Shown here: positions 60,589 to 64,000 of the stretch, piece after piece
Layout: each line of letters starts with the position of its first letter
Numbering within the stretch: the stretch's first letter is position 1
Assembly (NCBI RefSeq): GCF_001042905.1
Contig: NZ_JYLB01000008.1
Location: forward strand, 62,001 to 126,000
Direction of reading: 5' to 3'
Source of the DNA: Pseudomonas lini
Lineage (GTDB): Bacteria; Pseudomonadota; Gammaproteobacteria; Pseudomonadales; Pseudomonadaceae
Length of the DNA stretch: 64,000 nucleotides
The notes under the pieces: model-generated
The model's database searches: none
What the model saw: the letters and a program-made list of their open reading frames with translations, nothing else
Told to the model about the DNA's origin: nothing
Translations under genes and position numbers: made by a program

Positions 60589-61317
60589 ATGCAACAAGGC
60601 AAATCACTGGCTCTGCTGGGTCTGTTCGGCGCGATGTTCGCCACCCACGTTTCGGCCCATGGCCTATGGACCGAACAACGTCGCGGCAATATCGAAGCCA
60701 TCTACGGTGATGGCGCTGAGGACAATGCTTTCAAGGCGCAGAAAATCAGCGGCGCCTGGGCCTACGACACCGAAGGAAAAATGATCCCGGTTACCGTGGA
60801 ACGCTTGGCCGACCATGCGCGTCTGCAACCACTCAAACCGCCCGCGGCGCTAGCAGTCGCGCTGGACAATGGCATGTGGTCGCTGACCGCCGACAAAAAG
60901 TGGATCAACGAAGGACGCAGTAAGGTGCCAGGATCGATCGAGTCGACCGAGACGTTCAAATACAGCCTGGCCATTTACCAGCCGGGGGCGAAGTTGCCGA
61001 AGCTCGATCAGATGAAACTGGTGATTTTGCCGGAAGTCGATCCGCTGACGGTCGGGCCGGGCAAGTCGTTGCCGGTTCGAGTGCTATTGGACGGCAAGCC
61101 GGCGGCGGGCGTGAAGTTGGTGGGCGACTATCGCAGCGCGCCGAGTACCATGAGCACCGAAACCGATGCAGACGGCCGGGCGCAGGTTCTGGTGCGCAAT
61201 GAAGGGTTGAACGTGATTGCGGCGCAGGTGGAAGTGCCTGTGAAAAATAGCCCGGATGTGAGCACTCGCGGACTGTTCACGTCACTGACCTTCCTTGGCG
61301 AACCGCATCACGAGTAA
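60589..61317 (+). CDS. DUF4198 periplasmic protein, partner of the TonB receptor
   Basis: 242 residues. A signal peptide (about residues 1-23, ending VSA) is followed by AHGLWTEQRRG; mature N-terminal histidine motifs are typical of NikM/DUF4198 proteins, thought to bind a metal. The body is an immunoglobulin-like beta sandwich (PGKSLPVRVLLDGKPAAG, TDADGRAQVLV). It starts 14 bases after the receptor stop with AAGGA before the ATG. Role: probably periplasmic metal handling; inferred from family and context. Confidence 0.8.
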   Translation: MQQGKSLALLGLFGAMFATHVSAHGLWTEQRRGNIEAIYGDGAEDNAFKAQKISGAWAYDTEGKMIPVTVERLADHARLQPLKPPAALAVALDNGMWSLTADKKWINEGRSKVPGSIESTETFKYSLAIYQPGAKLPKLDQMKLVILPEVDPLTVGPGKSLPVRVLLDGKPAAGVKLVGDYRSAPSTMSTETDADGRAQVLVRNEGLNVIAAQVEVPVKNSPDVSTRGLFTSLTFLGEPHHE

Positions 61318-61329
61318 CACACAGAACCT

Positions 61330-61419
61330 TGTGGGAGCGTGGCTTGCCCGCGATGGGGACACCGCGGTGCAACAGGTAGACCGCGTTATCGTTTATCGCG
61401 GGCAAGCCACGCTCCCACA
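61330..61419. repeat. REPIN (GTGGGAGC family)
   Basis: TGTGGGAGCGTGGCTTGCCC and its inverse flank a loop with ACCGCGGTGCAACAGGTAGA, similar to the loop at 35297-35384. Confidence 0.87.
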
Positions 61420-61433
61420 GGATCGGGGAAGCC

Positions 61434-62486
61434 TTACAGGTCGCCGAGGCCGTCGATCAGCGCCTGATTCTGCTCCGGCGCGCCGATGGAAATACGCAGG
61501 AACTGGGCAATCCGCTCTTGCTTGAAGTGCCGAACGATCACGCCCTGTTCGCGCAACTTCGCCGCCAGCCCTGCAGCATCGTGCTGCGGGTGACGGGCGA
61601 AAATGAAGTTTGCTGCCGACGGCAACACCTCAAACCCCTTCGCCTCCAGCTGCGCGACCACCTTCTCGCGACTCTCGATGACCAACCGGCAGGTCTTGTC
61701 GAAATACTCGCGATCCTCGAACGCCGCCGCAGCCCCCACAATCGCCAAGCGATCCAGCGGGTAGGAGTTGAAGCTGTTCTTGATCCGCTCCAGCGCCTCG
61801 ATCAGGTCCGGATGCCCCACCGCCAGGCCAACCCGCAGGCCTGCCAGCGAACGGGACTTGGACAGGGTCTGAGTCACCAGCAGGTTCGGATAACGGTCCA
61901 CCAGCGTGATCGCCGTTTCACCGCCAAAATCAATGTAAGCCTCATCCACCACGACCACCGAATCCGGGCAGGCCTTGAGGATTTGCTCAACCGCGTCCAG
62001 CGCCAGGAGGCAGCCGGTCGGCGCGTTCGGGTTAGGGAAAATAATCCCGCCGTTCGGCTTGGTGTAGTCCGCCGGGTTGATCTGGAATTGCTCATCCAGC
62101 GGCACCGCGTCGAATGCGATGCCATACAACCCGCAGTAAACCGGGTAGAAGCTGTAGCTGATATCCGGGAACAACAACGGCTGATCGTGTTGCAGCAAAC
62201 CGTGGAAAATGTGTGCCAGGACTTCATCGGAACCGTTGCCGAGGAACACCTGATTGCCCTGCACGCCGTAGTACTTGGCAACAGCCTGCTTGAGCAGGTC
62301 GCTGTTCGGGTCCGGGTACAGACGCAGGTTATCGTTCAGTTCGGTTTGCATCGCAGCCAAAGCTTTAGGCGATGGACCGTACGGGTTTTCGTTGGTGTTG
62401 AGTTTCACCAGTTTCGCCAGCTTCGGCTGCTCGCCCGGCACGTAAGGCACCAGGCTTTTGACGAAGGGACTCCAGAATTTACTCAT
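61434..62486 (-). CDS. hisC: Histidinol-phosphate aminotransferase
   Basis: 350 residues. It is a class I PLP aminotransferase that makes histidinol phosphate from imidazole acetol phosphate. NENPYGPSP, FLGNGSDEVLAHIF, FPNPNAPTG, the cofactor aspartate in VVDEAYIDFGG and the Schiff-base lysine in TLSKSRSLAGLRVG are in place. It begins 2 bases after the hisD stop, so it is coupled to hisD. Confidence 0.94.
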   Translation of the reverse strand: MSKFWSPFVKSLVPYVPGEQPKLAKLVKLNTNENPYGPSPKALAAMQTELNDNLRLYPDPNSDLLKQAVAKYYGVQGNQVFLGNGSDEVLAHIFHGLLQHDQPLLFPDISYSFYPVYCGLYGIAFDAVPLDEQFQINPADYTKPNGGIIFPNPNAPTGCLLALDAVEQILKACPDSVVVVDEAYIDFGGETAITLVDRYPNLLVTQTLSKSRSLAGLRVGLAVGHPDLIEALERIKNSFNSYPLDRLAIVGAAAAFEDREYFDKTCRLVIESREKVVAQLEAKGFEVLPSAANFIFARHPQHDAAGLAAKLREQGVIVRHFKQERIAQFLRISIGAPEQNQALIDGLGDL

Positions 62487-62488
62487 GC

Positions 62489-63826
62489 TTAGTTCCCCTG
62501 CCCTTCATTAAAGAGCTCGTCAACGATGCGGTATTCGGCGCTGCGGGCGTGAGCGGTCAGCGACTCGCCACGGGCCAGCACGGAAGCGGTTTTGCCCAGT
62601 TCGGAGGCACCCTGCTCGGAGCAGAAGATGATCGACGAGCGTTTCTGGAAGTCGTAAACACCCAGCGGCGAAGAGAAGCGCGCAGTGCCGGACGTCGGCA
62701 ACACGTGGTTTGGACCAGCGCAATAGTCGCCCAGGGCTTCGGACGTATGACGGCCCATGAAGATCGCGCCGGCGTGGCGGATCTGCGGCAACCAGGCCTG
62801 CGGATCGGCGACCGACAACTCCAGGTGTTCTGGCGCAATACGGTTGGCGACTTCGATGGCTTGTTCCATGTCGCGAACCTTGATCAGCGCACCGCGACCA
62901 TTAATCGAGGTTTCGATGATTTCGGCGCGTTCCATGGTCGGCAGCAATTTGGCGATGCTGGCGGCGACCTTGTCGAGGAACTCGGCATCCGGGCTGACCA
63001 GAATCGCCTGGGCGTCTTCGTCGTGCTCGGCCTGGGAGAACAGGTCCATGGCAATCCAGTCCGGATCGGTCTGGCCGTCACACACGACGAGGATCTCCGA
63101 CGGCCCGGCGATCATGTCGATGCCGACCTGACCGAACACGTGGCGCTTGGCGGTAGCGACATAGATGTTGCCAGGGCCAACAACCTTATCGACCTTCGGC
63201 ACGCTTTCGGTGCCGTAAGCCAGCGCCGCAACGGCCTGGGCGCCGCCGATGGTGAACACCCGGTCAACGCCGGCAATGCAGGCTGCGGCCAGCACCAGTT
63301 CGTTGATTTCGCCGCGCGGCGTCGGCACGACCATGACCACTTCGGTCACGCCGGCAACCTTGGCCGGAATTGCGTTCATCAGCACCGAGGACGGGTACGA
63401 CGCCTTGCCGCCTGGCACATACAGACCGGCGCGATCCAGCGGCGTGACCTTCTGGCCCAGCACCGTGCCGTCGGCTTCGGTGTAGCTCCAAGAATCCTGT
63501 TTCTGTTTTTCGTGGTAGCTGCGCACGCGGGCCGCGGCTTTTTCCAGGGCTTCGCGCTGAGGCACGGTGATGCGGGTCAAGGCCAGTTCCAGACGTTCGC
63601 GCGGCAAAATCAGGTCTGCCATGGAGGCGACTTGCAGGCCGTCGAACTTCTGGGTGAATTCCACCAGCGCCGCGTCGCCACGCTCGCGCACAGCCTTGAT
63701 GATGTCCAGCACCCGCTGATTGACCGAGTCGTCAGACACACTTTCCCAGCTCAGCAGATGATCCAGATGATGTGCGAAATCCGGATCAGCAGCGTTGAGT
63801 CGGCGAATTGCAGTCGGTGCGGTCAT
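62489..63826 (-). CDS. hisD: Histidinol dehydrogenase
   Basis: 445 residues. It oxidises histidinol to histidine in two NAD-dependent steps. The family signature is seen in DMIAGPSEILVVCDGQTDPD, the zinc-binding and catalytic AEHDEDAQAILVS and NRIAPEHLELSV, and the C-terminal GPNHVLPTSGTARFSSPLGV. The start lies about 124 bases beyond the hisG stop. A terminator-like hairpin lies between the two. Confidence 0.95.
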   Translation of the reverse strand: MTAPTAIRRLNAADPDFAHHLDHLLSWESVSDDSVNQRVLDIIKAVRERGDAALVEFTQKFDGLQVASMADLILPRERLELALTRITVPQREALEKAAARVRSYHEKQKQDSWSYTEADGTVLGQKVTPLDRAGLYVPGGKASYPSSVLMNAIPAKVAGVTEVVMVVPTPRGEINELVLAAACIAGVDRVFTIGGAQAVAALAYGTESVPKVDKVVGPGNIYVATAKRHVFGQVGIDMIAGPSEILVVCDGQTDPDWIAMDLFSQAEHDEDAQAILVSPDAEFLDKVAASIAKLLPTMERAEIIETSINGRGALIKVRDMEQAIEVANRIAPEHLELSVADPQAWLPQIRHAGAIFMGRHTSEALGDYCAGPNHVLPTSGTARFSSPLGVYDFQKRSSIIFCSEQGASELGKTASVLARGESLTAHARSAEYRIVDELFNEGQGN

Positions 63827-63849
63827 AGCGAGAGCCTCATAGGAATGGC

Positions 63850-63898
63850 AAAAACTCAGGCGCCCGAAGCTAACATTCGATCCGCTTGGGCACCTGAG
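63850..63898 (-). terminator. Terminator-like stem-loop between hisG and hisD
   Basis: On the minus strand CTCAGGTGCCCAAGC-N13-GCTTCGGGCGCCTGAG pairs (one bulge and one mismatch) and is followed by TTTTT, only 23 bases before the hisD start. It could end hisG transcription or act as an attenuator ahead of hisD. Confidence 0.65.
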
Positions 63899-63950
63899 AA
63901 TTCTGGCTATGAGGCGGATAGACGGCGCGACTCAAGGTCGCGCAGGTAAA

Positions 63951-64000
63951 TCAGCCGCGGTGTCGAGACTCCACTGCCTTGCGCAGGGTGTCGATCAACG
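63951..64000 (-). CDS. hisG: ATP phosphoribosyltransferase, 3' end only
   Basis: The last 15 codons read LIDTLRKAVESRHRG and stop at TGA (63951-63953). That is the C-terminus of the short (HisZ-dependent) HisG of Pseudomonas, the first enzyme of histidine synthesis. The rest of the gene lies beyond the window. Confidence 0.85.
   Translation of the reverse strand, partial: LIDTLRKAVESRHRG

Overview
The window is a 64 kb stretch of a Pseudomonas chromosome, most likely the P. fluorescens group. The reasons are GC-rich coding sequence, Pseudomonas-typical genes (algW, DUF3509, HopJ-family, class II LitR-like regulator with a short LOV protein), and many intergenic REP/REPIN elements of the Pseudomonas GTGGGAGC-GGGCTTGCCCGCGA and GTAGGAGC types. 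It is mostly ordinary chromosome with a few accessory islets. I saw no transposase, integrase, rRNA, tRNA or CRISPR array.

Layout. 0-7.7 kb: 3' end of a FecA-like TonB receptor, an HPF-like ribosome factor, a LysR regulator divergent from the serine deaminase sdaA and its serine transporter, DUF3509, psiE, and the SOS gene yebG behind a LexA box. 7.7-12.1 kb: a leucine-dehydrogenase-like protein plus E1 alpha, E1 beta and E2 of a 2-oxoacid dehydrogenase, with no E3. 12.3-17.5 kb: a SirB1-family protein, then the homogentisate pathway hmgA-fahA-maiA with its IclR regulator. 17.5-29 kb is accessory: a toxin-like protein with an internal duplication, a MalT-type LuxR regulator, a DUF1302/DUF1329 pair, and a frameshifted S-type pyocin with an intact probable immunity gene.

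29-38 kb: an operon of class II aldolase, alpha/beta hydrolase and SDR, a flavodoxin, then a probable light-response region (short LOV photoreceptor, a PilZ-like protein of unknown function, a LitR/CarH-like MerR regulator lacking cobalamin ligands, a monooxygenase-like membrane protein) followed by the pterin operon folM-folE-folX. 38-44 kb: a class III aminotransferase, a polar amino-acid ABC transporter and an FAD amine oxidase, which together look like an uptake and catabolic unit for a basic amino acid or polyamine. 44-64 kb: housekeeping genes trxB, cysZ, a glycosyltransferase, an old-yellow-enzyme, glutathione peroxidase, slyD, pta, an acyltransferase, cysD-cysNC, a Nif3-like gene, algW, a TonB receptor with a DUF4198 partner, and hisC-hisD with the 3' tip of hisG.

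The points most worth following are these. The leucine-dehydrogenase homologue has lost the catalytic lysine (GGGK to GGGV). The LOV/LitR/pterin neighbourhood carries dyad symmetries that could be operators. A strong dyad covers the ribosome-binding site and start codon of the TonB receptor at 58.4 kb. A terminator-like hairpin sits between hisG and hisD. The pyocin gene is broken while its immunity gene is intact.
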